From DATDRS01 sp035291605 (lineage in GTDB: Bacteria; Chloroflexota; Anaerolineae; Anaerolineales; UBA6663), in contig DATDRS010000390.1 in the NCBI GenBank assembly GCA_035291605.1, positions 1 to 6,596 of the forward strand: a DNA stretch of 6,596 bases, read 5' to 3'. Below the pieces are notes generated by a model. That model had not been told where the DNA came from. It ran no database searches and saw only the letters and a list, made by a program, of their open reading frames with translations. The position numbers and the translations under genes are program-made. Each line of letters starts with the position of its first letter. Position 1 is the first letter of the stretch. Shown here one piece after another: positions 1-6,155 of this stretch.

Positions 1-585
1 CGGGGCGATTCGCTCGCCCGCATCGCCGCCCGCTTCCACGTCACGATTGAGGCGCTGATGGCCGCCAACAACCTGACGACCACCACGCTCCAGGTCGGCC
101 AGGTGCTGGTCATCCCGGCCCCCGCCGCGAGCGCGCCCCACTCGGTCTACGACCGCATCCAGGGGAACGCCAGTTTTGCCCGGCGCGTGGGCGCCGCGCT
201 GGACTGGATGCAGGCGCATGACCCGGCCGCTTACGCTCGCGTGGACGCGTACATCACGGTGATCACCCCCAGCCCCTACGCCCAGCGGGCGACGGCGCGC
301 CCACTGCCAGATGGGGGCTGCGCCGTCCGCGCGCTGGCCCGCCGGGATATGTCGGTGGGGATGGTCGCCGCGATGCTCTATCACGAAGCCACGCACTGTT
401 ATCAATTTGCCGCCGTCGGCCTGTTGACGAGCAAAGAGGCGGAGGTCTTCGCCTACTCGGAGCAGATCGCGTTCATGGAGCGCAATGGCTTCCCGGCGGA
501 CGAGATTGAATACTACCGCCAGGTGCTGGAATACTATGCCGGCCAGCCGGACGACGGGCGGTACATCCCCCCGCCGGATTTCTAA
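1..585 (+). CDS. LysM-domain protein with HExxH metallopeptidase-like domain (5' partial)
   Basis: The reading frame is open from base 1, so the N-terminus lies outside the window; 194 residues are visible. Residues 1-39 are most of a LysM repeat: it begins RGDSLARIAARFHVT, continues with an AANNL segment and ends LQVGQVLVIP. LysM binds N-acetylglucosamine-containing glycans such as peptidoglycan. After a short Ala/Pro linker, a domain of about 150 residues contains HEATH at residues 128-132 (bases 382-396), a match to the HExxH zinc-binding and catalytic motif. Glu146 or Glu148 in the following KEAEVFAYSEQ helix could be the third zinc ligand, as in gluzincins. The inferred role is an envelope-anchored or secreted zinc peptidase, but I do not recognise the peptidase family and activity is unproven. 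An internal ATG at 58 lies inside the LysM repeat and is not the real start. A co-oriented lipoprotein gene follows after 79 bases. Confidence 0.8.
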   Translation, partial: RGDSLARIAARFHVTIEALMAANNLTTTTLQVGQVLVIPAPAASAPHSVYDRIQGNASFARRVGAALDWMQAHDPAAYARVDAYITVITPSPYAQRATARPLPDGGCAVRALARRDMSVGMVAAMLYHEATHCYQFAAVGLLTSKEAEVFAYSEQIAFMERNGFPADEIEYYRQVLEYYAGQPDDGRYIPPPDF

Positions 586-606
586 AGATCAATACGTGAC
601 GAAAGC

Positions 607-626
607 TCCTGAGCGCAGTCGAAGGA
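607..626. repeat. Possible dispersed intergenic repeat fragment
   Basis: The 79-base gap between the two plus-strand genes contains a CCTGAGCGCAGTCGAAGG core. From memory, this resembles a short imperfect palindrome (CCTGAGC...GTCGAAGG) scattered between genes in many GC-rich and environmental bacterial genomes. Only one copy is present here, so its repeat nature cannot be shown from the window. No promoter or terminator is evident in the rest of the gap. Confidence 0.3.
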
Positions 627-654
627 TGCGGGTTTTCCGTGATCTGCCGAAGAT

Positions 655-660
655 GGAGGA
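655..660 (+). promoter_or_regulatory. Ribosome binding site choosing the lipoprotein start
   Basis: GGAGGA lies 4 bases before the ATG at 665. The frame stays open upstream to about 485, with other ATGs at 626 and 653. Only the 665 ATG has a strong Shine-Dalgarno at suitable spacing and starts directly on a lipoprotein signal peptide. Confidence 0.7.
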
Positions 661-664
661 CAAA

Positions 665-1546
665 ATGTCGCACCGAAATCTGAAACTGTGTTTAGCGGTT
701 CTGCTGATCGCGGCCGTGGCCTGCTCGACGAGCGCGCCCGCTCCGACCGGCACGCCGACGCCCGACCTCGCCGCCACCGCGCAGGCGGTCGAGGCCGCCG
801 AGGCCAGGGTGACCGCTGAGGCGGTTGAGACGCAGGACGCGCAGGCGAGGGCCGAGGCGGCGCAGGCGACGGCTACAGCGGCTTTCGGCCTGACGGCGAC
901 GCCCGCCCGCGCGACCGAGGTCGCCGCGCAGCGCCAGGCGACCCGGCAGGCGGCCACCGCGCAGGCCATCGTCGAGGCCACCGCTCAGGCTCAGCCCATG
1001 GTGGAAGCCATCCAGAAACTTGTGGACGACGGTTACCTCGACCGTTCGGAGGGGAAGTATTTCGCGCCGCGGGATTTTTACGAGAGCTGGGCGCAGCTCA
1101 ACTGGTACACCTACCAGGATACCGGCTATGCGCCGGCCAACTTCGTCGTCCGCGCCGACGCACAATGGCAGTCGGCCAGCGATAAGGCCGACTGGTGGAA
1201 TTCCGGCTGTGGCTTCGTCTTCCGCGAGCAGGACGTGGACAACCACTACCTGGCTTATCTGGGGCTGGACGGCTGGGTCTATTTCTCGGCCTTCCGCAAC
1301 GGCAACTTTGTGGACCTGGGCGGCGCGCGCTACGGAAAAGTGGGGGTGCCGTCCGGGGGCGCGCTACTCACGCTGATGGTGGATGGCGACAAGTTCACCT
1401 TCTTTGTCAACGGCGAGCGCGTGTACAGCAAAGTTGACCAGGCGTTTGCCTCGGGCCGCCTGGCGATGACGCTGCTCTCCGGGACGAACAAGGACTACGG
1501 CACCCGCTGCCTCATGAAGAATGTCGAGCTTTGGGAGCTGAAGTAG
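665..1546 (+). CDS. Lipoprotein with Ala/Thr/Gln-rich stalk and concanavalin A/LamG-like domain
   Basis: The protein has 293 residues. Residues 1-20 form a lipoprotein signal peptide: basic residues Arg4 and Lys7, a hydrophobic core, then LLIAAVAC with Cys20 as the likely lipidated residue. A Pro/Thr segment (21-33) leads into a low-complexity stalk rich in Ala, Thr, Gln and Glu (about 34-112) with recurring ATAQA-like units, probably helical and lifting the domain off the membrane. Residues about 135-293 resemble a beta-sandwich lectin/glucanase fold: CGFVFREQDVDNHYLAYLG, then GWVYFSAFRNGNF, LTLMVDGDKFTFFVNGERV, and a final NVELWEL strand. Cys182 and Cys282 could form a disulfide. Such domains often bind carbohydrate, but no ligand or catalytic residue can be named. 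It may be cotranscribed with the LysM protein upstream. The next gene on the right is convergent. Confidence 0.85.
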   Translation: MSHRNLKLCLAVLLIAAVACSTSAPAPTGTPTPDLAATAQAVEAAEARVTAEAVETQDAQARAEAAQATATAAFGLTATPARATEVAAQRQATRQAATAQAIVEATAQAQPMVEAIQKLVDDGYLDRSEGKYFAPRDFYESWAQLNWYTYQDTGYAPANFVVRADAQWQSASDKADWWNSGCGFVFREQDVDNHYLAYLGLDGWVYFSAFRNGNFVDLGGARYGKVGVPSGGALLTLMVDGDKFTFFVNGERVYSKVDQAFASGRLAMTLLSGTNKDYGTRCLMKNVELWELK

Positions 1547-1581
1547 CCCGCCGGATTGTGAAAGGCCCGCCGGGTGAAGGC
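1547..1581. repeat. Imperfect tandem duplication in the convergent gap
   Basis: Between the convergent stop codons, two similar units follow each other: CCCGCCGGATTGTGAAAGGC starting at 1547 and CCCGCCGGGTGAAGGC starting at 1566. The second lacks ATT and one A. A weak GGCC/GGCC pairing followed by TTTC on the minus strand could contribute to termination of the ATPase gene, but no strong terminator is visible. Confidence 0.35.
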
Positions 1582-1592
1582 CCAAAAGATTT

Positions 1593-2606
1593 TCATAGCT
1601 GCGCGGTCTGGGTCTGAGCCGTCCCGCCCTGGTAGATCGTCCGGACGATCGCCTCAATCTCTGGCTCCTCGACGGTCAGGTCCAGGATCGGAAAGCGGGC
1701 GCCAATATGGGTGATCAAATGGGAAGGGGAGGTTTCCGCCCGGCTGAAGGCAAACGATTTTTTCCGGCCATCGCTTTTGACCAGGGTCGCATTGGGCACG
1801 GAGAAATCCGGGACCTCCTCCTCAAACTCGACCACGAGCGTGCGCTCCGTGCCGTACCGGGCGCGGATCTGATCAATGCTCCCGTCATAGATGATCCGCC
1901 CATGGTCAATGATCATGATGCGTGAGCACAGCTTCTCGATGTCCACCATGTCGTGGGTGGTGAAGAGGACGGTCACTTTGTGATCGCGGTTGATCTCCTT
2001 GATGAACGTCCGCAGCCGTTCCTTGGCCACTACGTCCACGCCGATCATCGGCTCGTCCAGGAACAGGAGGCGGGGGTTGTGCAGCAGGGCTGCCGCCATG
2101 TCGGCCCGCATGCGCTGGCCGAGGCTCAGCTGGCGCACGGGCGTGTTCTGGAACGCGTGGAGGTCGAGCATATCGTCGAACAGGCTCAGATTGTGCTTGA
2201 ACCGGGCCTCTGGAATCTTGTAGATGTCGCGGAGCAAACGCAGGCTCTCGATGACGGGGACGTCCCACCACAACTGGGTTTTCTGGCCGAAGACCGCGCC
2301 GATCTGCTGCGCATGGGCTTTGCGGTCTTTATGGGGGACGAGGCCGTTCACCGTGATGCGGCCGCTCGTCGGGACGAGGATGCCGCACAGCATTTTGATG
2401 GAGGTGGACTTTCCCGCCCCGTTCGGCCCGATATAGCCAACCAGCTCCCCCTCCTGGATCTGAAAAGAAATGTCGTCCACTGCCCGGATGGTCTGGTACT
2501 CGGCGCTGAGCAGCGTGCGGAGGCCGGCGAGAAAACCCTCCTTGCGCACCGTCCGCTGGTAATCCTTCGTCAAATGCTCGACGTGAATCAGATCCATGCT
2601 CTTCAC
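1593..2606 (-). CDS. ABC-2 type transporter ATP-binding protein (COG4586-like)
   Basis: This 337-residue cytoplasmic ATPase has every nucleotide-binding motif: Walker A GPNGAGKST (60-68), Q-loop Gln108 in VFGQKTQLWWDVP, signature LSLGQ (160-164), Walker B LLFLDEP (180-186), a D-loop at IGVD, and switch His218 in TTHD. The VFGQ.TQLWWD string and the extra C-terminal region of about 85 residues (after 250) are typical of the COG4586 ATPases, which normally pair with two ABC-2 permeases of six membrane spans and are usually predicted exporters. No such permease is in the window: the gene to the left is a convergent lipoprotein and the one to the right is livF. The start is GTG at 2606 or, nine bases on, ATG at 2597, which gives the more usual MDLIHVEHLTK opening; neither has a strong Shine-Dalgarno. 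The substrate is unknown. Confidence 0.9.
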   Translation of the reverse strand: MKSMDLIHVEHLTKDYQRTVRKEGFLAGLRTLLSAEYQTIRAVDDISFQIQEGELVGYIGPNGAGKSTSIKMLCGILVPTSGRITVNGLVPHKDRKAHAQQIGAVFGQKTQLWWDVPVIESLRLLRDIYKIPEARFKHNLSLFDDMLDLHAFQNTPVRQLSLGQRMRADMAAALLHNPRLLFLDEPMIGVDVVAKERLRTFIKEINRDHKVTVLFTTHDMVDIEKLCSRIMIIDHGRIIYDGSIDQIRARYGTERTLVVEFEEEVPDFSVPNATLVKSDGRKKSFAFSRAETSPSHLITHIGARFPILDLTVEEPEIEAIVRTIYQGGTAQTQTAQL

Positions 2607-2614
2607 TGCTCGTC

Positions 2615-2642
2615 AGTATAAGCATGTTCTCCTGAAAATCAA
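2615..2642 (-). promoter_or_regulatory. Possible sigma70-like promoter for the COG4586 ATPase
   Basis: On the minus strand TTGATT (2637-2642) and TATACT (2615-2620) are separated by 16 bases, close to -35 and -10 consensus boxes. They sit in the AT-richer 101-base gap after livF. Transcription would start near 2608, which leaves only a few bases before the GTG and about 11 before the ATG, so the message would be nearly leaderless. This is a motif match only. Confidence 0.3.
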
Positions 2643-2707
2643 CCGCTGTGAAAGGTGGTTTCTAGAGAGTCAGGCGCGCGAAGGGAATGGTTCTTCGGTG
2701 GGGGCCA

Positions 2708-3418
2708 TCAAATGCCGAGATAGGCCTTGCGCACGGCTTCATTGCGGGCGACCGCGCGCGCTTCGCCTTCGAGGGTGACGCGCCCCTCGCTGAGGACGAA
2801 GACGTAGTCGCTCACCGCCAGGGCCATGTGCACGTTCTGCTCCACGAGGAGGATTGTCAACCCTTCGGCCTTCAGGCGGCGCAGGGCCTCGAACAGGCTG
2901 AGGGTAAGCACGGGCGACAGGCCGAGCGAGAGCTCGTCAATCATCAAAATCCGCGGGTGGGCCATCAGGCCGCGCGCCACGGCCAGCATCTGCTGTTCGC
3001 CGCCGCTCATCGTCCCGGCCTTCTGCGTCTGCCGTTCCTTCAGGCGTGGGAAGGTCTCGAAGACGCGTTCCAGGCTGCTCCGGAAATGTGGTTTGGCGCG
3101 GCGCGCGGCGGCGCCCAGCTCTAAGTTCTCGTATACCGTCATGTCGGTGAACAACTGCCGCCCCTCCGGCACGAGCGCCAGCCCCAGTTCGGCTTTGGCA
3201 TGTGCGGGGAGCGATTGGACCTCCCGCCCCTCGAAAGTCACGCGGCCGCTCCAGGGTTTCACGAGACCCATCAGCGCCCGGAGCAGCGTGGTCTTGCCCG
3301 CGCCGTTCGAGCCGATGAGCGCGGTGAGGCGTCCCGCTTCCAGCCGCAATCCCGCGTCCCACAAGATTTGCACTTCGCCGTAACCGGAGTTGAGGTCGCG
3401 AATTTCAAGCAGTGGCAT
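2708..3418 (-). CDS. livF: Branched-chain amino acid type ABC transporter ATP-binding protein LivF
   Basis: At 236 residues it has the usual LivF length. This is one of the two ATPases powering a HAAT-family importer. Visible motifs are Walker A GSNGAGKTT (36-44), Q-loop Gln88 in the family-typical VPEGRQLF, signature MSGGEQQ (137-143), Walker B ILMIDE (157-162) with the LSLGLSP stretch usual for LivF, and LLVEQN (190-195), where LivF proteins normally lack the switch histidine. The C-terminus (VRKAYLGI) also fits. The ATG at 3418 has only a weak GAAG upstream. It is last in the liv operon, but a 76-base gap with an inverted repeat separates it from livG. The transported substrate cannot be read from the ATPase; amino acids, urea or short amides are all known for this family. 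Confidence 0.95.
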   Translation of the reverse strand: MPLLEIRDLNSGYGEVQILWDAGLRLEAGRLTALIGSNGAGKTTLLRALMGLVKPWSGRVTFEGREVQSLPAHAKAELGLALVPEGRQLFTDMTVYENLELGAAARRAKPHFRSSLERVFETFPRLKERQTQKAGTMSGGEQQMLAVARGLMAHPRILMIDELSLGLSPVLTLSLFEALRRLKAEGLTILLVEQNVHMALAVSDYVFVLSEGRVTLEGEARAVARNEAVRKAYLGI

Positions 3419-3435
3419 GATGATCTTCGTAGCTA

Positions 3436-3495
3436 ATTTCTGATTGCAAATTGCCGATGGGAGTATCGAAAGACGGCCAATCAGCGATCAGAAAT
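3436..3495. repeat. Inverted repeat in the livG-livF gap
   Basis: The 12-base arms 3436-3447 (ATTTCTGATTGC) and 3484-3495 (GCGATCAGAAAT) are complementary except for one position that allows a G-T pair. The right arm runs into the livG stop codon (3495-3497). The stretch is AT-rich compared with its surroundings. No T-run follows on the minus strand, so a classical terminator is unlikely; an mRNA-processing hairpin or a remnant of a dispersed intergenic repeat is possible. Confidence 0.45.
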
Positions 3496-4250
3496 CATCC
3501 ATCAACCATCCCCAGTTGTTCCGCCAGCCTCGGATCGCCCAGATAAGCCTCGATCACCTTCGGGTTCTGTGAAACCTCGGCCGGAGCGCCCTCGGCGATT
3601 TGCTGGCCGAAGTCGAGGACGATGAGCCGGTCGGACAGATTCATCACGGCGTGCATCACGTGCTCAATCATGAGGAGGGTGATGCCCTGGCCCCGGATTT
3701 TGCGCACCGTCTGTATCATCTCGGCGATCTCGGTCGGGTTGAGGCCGGCCAGCACCTCGTCGAGCAGCAGCAGGTAAGGCTGGGCCGCGAGGGCGCGGGC
3801 CAGCTCCAGCCGTTTCTTCTGGGCGACGTTCAGGCTGCCGGCCATCAAAGCGGCGCGTGGGGCCAGGCCGACCAGTCCCATGACTTCGTCGGCGATGCGC
3901 TGCGCCTCGGCCAGGCCATAATTCCTGCGCCCGAAGCACGCGCCGACGGTGACGTTCTCGCGCACGCTCAGCTCGTTGAGCGGACGGACGATCTGATGGG
4001 TGCGCGCCAGGCCGAGGCGGGCCACTTCGTAGGGCGGCAAGCCGGTGATGTCCTGGCCACGGAAAATAACGCGCCCGGCCTCGGGGCGGTACACGCCGTT
4101 AATCACGTTGAATAGCGTCGTCTTGCCCGCGCCATTGGGGCCGATCAGGCCAAGGATCTCCCCTTCGGGCAGTTCGAAATTGATATCGGTCAAGGCCTGC
4201 AAGCCGCCGAAGCGTTTGCTGACGTTCTGGACTTGAAGGATGAGAGTCAT
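3495..4250 (-). CDS. livG: Branched-chain amino acid type ABC transporter ATP-binding protein LivG
   Basis: This is the second ATPase of the importer, 251 residues, normal for LivG. It shows Walker A GPNGAGKTT (37-45), the Q-loop in LARTHQIVRP (Gln86), Walker B LLLLDE (160-165) followed by VLAGLNPTE, a LivG hallmark, and switch His197 in MIEHVMHAVM. The signature motif is degenerate: LNVAQ (140-144) replaces LSxGQ, though the following KKRLELARALA is well kept. Loose signature motifs occur in some LivG proteins, and LivF supplies an intact one. The ATG at 4250 begins 7 bases after the livM stop, and a GGAG (4261-4264) within the last livM codons serves as ribosome binding site, so translation is probably coupled. 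Confidence 0.95.
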   Translation of the reverse strand: MTLILQVQNVSKRFGGLQALTDINFELPEGEILGLIGPNGAGKTTLFNVINGVYRPEAGRVIFRGQDITGLPPYEVARLGLARTHQIVRPLNELSVRENVTVGACFGRRNYGLAEAQRIADEVMGLVGLAPRAALMAGSLNVAQKKRLELARALAAQPYLLLLDEVLAGLNPTEIAEMIQTVRKIRGQGITLLMIEHVMHAVMNLSDRLIVLDFGQQIAEGAPAEVSQNPKVIEAYLGDPRLAEQLGMVDG

Positions 4251-4257
4251 GTTGCGA

Positions 4258-4515
4258 CTACTCCAGCACGCGCCTCAGTCTCGGCAGGCGGGCGCGCAAC
4301 CAGCCGACCACCCCGGCCGGGATGAAGAGAATGATGACGAGCAGACTCAATCCGGCGAAAGTCAACTGCAAGTTTTTGAAGATGGGGCTGGTGAGCAGGT
4401 AGGTGCGCAGCTGCTGGTAGGTGGCCGCGCCGAGCACCGGCCCCAGGAGGGTGCCCTGCCCCCCCAGCATCACCATCACGATCATCTCGATGGACATATG
4501 CAGCCGGAAGGCATC
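4258..4515 (-). pseudogene. livM: LivM permease, C-terminal part separated by a frameshift
   Basis: This frame supplies the missing 85 residues of LivM. It begins DAFRLHMSIEMIVMVMLGGQ, goes on with GTLLGPVLGAA, and ends with a hydrophobic helix (LTFAGLSLLVIILFIPAGVVGW) and a basic tail RARLPRLRRVLE. SIEMIVMVMLGG.GTLLGPVLGA is the hallmark LivM C-terminal motif. Joined to the upstream part, it restores the normal protein exactly, with EPG running into DAF. A possible internal start at 4497 has no ribosome binding site, so separate translation as a functional unit is unlikely. Whether this is real gene damage or a sequence error cannot be decided here. Confidence 0.85.
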
Positions 4516-5231
4516 CCCGGCTCGATGTTGCCGTTCTTGAAGAAGAATAGCGCGCCGATCATGCCGGGGACGATGGCCGAAATGACGAACGCCCACGTTT
4601 TGGCGCGGGGCGCGCGCACGCCCATCACCATCGCCGCGTCTTCGTCTTCGCGGATAGAAACCAGTCCCAGCCCGAACTTGGAGGATTTGACGAGGTAGCT
4701 GACCAGCACCACCAGCGCCGTCAGCGCCAACACGGAGTAATAGGTGATCCACAGCGCCTGCGTCGGGCCGCCGTACTGCTTGTAAACGGCGAAGTTGAGC
4801 GACATACCCGTGGGGCCGCCGAACGGCTTGAAATTGTTGATGAACGCGCGCATGGCCTCGTTAATGCCGATGGTCGCGAGGGCGAAGTACGCGCCGCGCA
4901 GGCGCAGGATGGAGAGGCCGAGGAGCAGCGCCAGCGCCGCCGCCGCCAGCCCGCCGCCCGCCGCCGCCGCCGCCAGCGGCCACTTTTGAGCACTCAGCAG
5001 GTAAAAGCCCACGTATCCGCCCAATTCAAAAAAGACGATGTGCCCGAAACTCACGTAGCCGGTGTAGCCCAGCATGATGTTCAGGCTGGAGGCAAAGGCG
5101 ACGAACATCAACAGCGTGAACATGTTTTCGCGCAGCGTGGCCGATTGGGTGAGGGGCGGGATGGCTCCGATGACCGCCACCAGCAGCAGCGAGAGCCACA
5201 ATCCCGGTTGGCGCAGGCTTGACGATATCAT
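4482..5231 (-). CDS. livM: Branched-chain amino acid type ABC permease LivM (frameshifted after residue 239)
   Basis: LivM is an integral inner-membrane permease that pairs with LivH. Residues 1-239 are normal: several hydrophobic helices, NIMLGYTGYVSFGH (51-64), LRGAYFALATIGINE (111-125), GGPTGM (138-143) and IREDEDAAMVMGV (193-205) are typical family motifs. After Gly239 (KNGNIEPG) the frame changes, yielding ten unrelated residues and a stop at 4482. One extra base in the G run at 4515-4518 would give a continuous 324-residue protein ending at 4258, the usual LivM size. The ATG at 5231 overlaps the livH stop as ATGA, and GGAG at 5239-5242 stands 7 bases upstream, so the start is secure. 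The helix at 86-105 is a nearly pure Ala/Gly/Leu run encoded by GCC-type repeats. Confidence 0.92.
   Translation of the reverse strand: MISSSLRQPGLWLSLLLVAVIGAIPPLTQSATLRENMFTLLMFVAFASSLNIMLGYTGYVSFGHIVFFELGGYVGFYLLSAQKWPLAAAAAGGGLAAAALALLLGLSILRLRGAYFALATIGINEAMRAFINNFKPFGGPTGMSLNFAVYKQYGGPTQALWITYYSVLALTALVVLVSYLVKSSKFGLGLVSIREDEDAAMVMGVRAPRAKTWAFVISAIVPGMIGALFFFKNGNIEPGMPSGCICPSR
4936..4974. repeat. GCC trinucleotide low-complexity run inside livM
   Basis: Four and then five perfect GCC units (4936-4947 and 4960-4974) flank a related GC-only stretch. They encode the AAAAAGGGLAAAA portion of a LivM membrane helix. Length changes in threes would leave the frame intact. Confidence 0.5.
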
Positions 5232-6088
5232 TGGCGCGCTCCGAACAGCCCGCTCGGACGGACCAGCAGGATGACGACGAACAGGCCGAACTCGATCACC
5301 GGCACCCAGTTCACCGGCAGGAAGACCGGGATGAGACCTTCCAGGCTGCCCAGCACGAGCCCCCCGACCAACGCGCCGAGGGGGTTGCCCAACCCACCCA
5401 GCACGCTGATGACAAAACTCTTCAACTCGTATGTTCCGCCGGAGAGGATCGTGAACGGGAAGAACGTGGCGATCAGGCCCCCGGCGACCCCCGCCAGCAT
5501 CGTGCCCAGCCCGAAGCTGAGCGCCAGCACCCGGCTCGACGGGATGCCCATCAACTCGGCGGCGTCCCGGTTATTGGCGACGGCGCGGATGGCTTTGCCC
5601 GGCGGGGTGCGATAGAGGAAGAAGTAAAGCGCGGCCGTCACCAGCACGGACGCTCCGGCGGCGATCAGCCGGGTGACCGGCAGGGTAAGGGGACCGAGAG
5701 TCAGCCGCCCCAGATCGAAATCCACGTTGAAAGGGCTGGTGGTGAAGACCGCCGTCCCGGTTCCGATGATCATCATATTCACGGCAAAGGTCGCCAGCAG
5801 GGTGGAGAGGTGCGGAGCGTTGATCACGCGATGGACGACGATGCCGTACATGACGAGGCCAAACAGCAAAGCGGCCATCGCCACCAGCGCCAGAGCCAGG
5901 TAGGGGTTGAGGTTGGCGCCGGCGAAAAGAAAGTAGATCCCGAACATCGCCAGGGCGATGATCGGGCCGTGGGCCAGGTTAATCACACGCATCACCCCCC
6001 AGATCAGCGTCAGGCCCATGGCGGCCACCCCGTATACAAAGCCGATCAGCAGGCCGTCCACGAGCGAGGCGAGCAGTTGGTTGAGCAT
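5228..6088 (-). CDS. livH: Branched-chain amino acid type ABC permease LivH
   Basis: This 286-residue polytopic inner-membrane permease forms the translocation path with LivM. Family motifs are GVMRVINLAHG (31-41), GKAIRAVANNRDAAELMGI (164-182, the loop that contacts the ATPases), GGLGNPLGALVGGLVLG (231-247) and LLVRPSGLFG (274-283); hydrophobic helices fill the rest. The same frame stays open to 6283, but the extra 65 residues would overlap the binding-protein gene and are not hydrophobic or family-like. The ATG at 6088 gives the usual MLNQLLASLVDGLLIGFVYG opening and has GGAG (6098-6101) nine bases upstream. It ends in a 4-base ATGA overlap with livM. A perfect palindrome lies in the 67-base leader. 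Confidence 0.95.
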   Translation of the reverse strand: MLNQLLASLVDGLLIGFVYGVAAMGLTLIWGVMRVINLAHGPIIALAMFGIYFLFAGANLNPYLALALVAMAALLFGLVMYGIVVHRVINAPHLSTLLATFAVNMMIIGTGTAVFTTSPFNVDFDLGRLTLGPLTLPVTRLIAAGASVLVTAALYFFLYRTPPGKAIRAVANNRDAAELMGIPSSRVLALSFGLGTMLAGVAGGLIATFFPFTILSGGTYELKSFVISVLGGLGNPLGALVGGLVLGSLEGLIPVFLPVNWVPVIEFGLFVVILLVRPSGLFGARQ

Positions 6089-6097
6089 GGAACGAGG

Positions 6098-6101
6098 CTC
6101 C
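6098..6101 (-). promoter_or_regulatory. Ribosome binding site fixing the livH start
   Basis: GGAG on the minus strand is nine bases before ATG 6088. It sits just downstream of the 6109-6137 hairpin in the message, so it remains outside the stem. It supports the short LivH form over longer in-frame starts up to 6283. Confidence 0.6.
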
Positions 6102-6108
6102 GCGTGAG

Positions 6109-6137
6109 CCTCCCGAGGGCTGCCAGCCCTCGGGAGG
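6109..6137. repeat. Perfect 13-bp palindrome between the binding-protein gene and livH
   Basis: The arms CCTCCCGAGGGCT (6109-6121) and AGCCCTCGGGAGG (6125-6137) are perfectly complementary around a three-base GCC loop. On the coding (minus) strand a run of five T comes before the hairpin and none follows it, so it is not a classical terminator. The position suits an RNA hairpin that protects the 3' end of the binding-protein message or limits read-through, making more binding protein than permease. It may also be one copy of a dispersed palindromic repeat. Confidence 0.75.
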
Positions 6138-6155
6138 TCAAAAAGGAGAGGACGA

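Noticed and set aside
485..664. Extension of the lipoprotein upstream to 485
   Set aside because: It would overlap the LysM gene and bury the signal peptide; the GGAGGA before ATG 665 marks the real start.
1953..2621. Long plus-strand open frame opposite the COG4586 ATPase
   Set aside because: It mirrors the ATPase gene, shows no domain and has no convincing ribosome binding site.
2329..2625. Minus-strand ATG at 2625 with AGGAG three bases upstream
   Set aside because: It opens a frame that differs from the ATPase frame and encodes an Arg/Pro-rich shadow sequence; the intact ATPase reading argues against it, and the Shine-Dalgarno spacing is short.
2643..2707. Terminator after livF
   Set aside because: Only a 5-base CGAAG/CTTCG pairing was found, with no T-run.
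6109..6155. Rho-independent terminator after the binding-protein gene
   Set aside because: The hairpin is strong but the T-run on the coding strand precedes it and none follows, so the classical form is absent.
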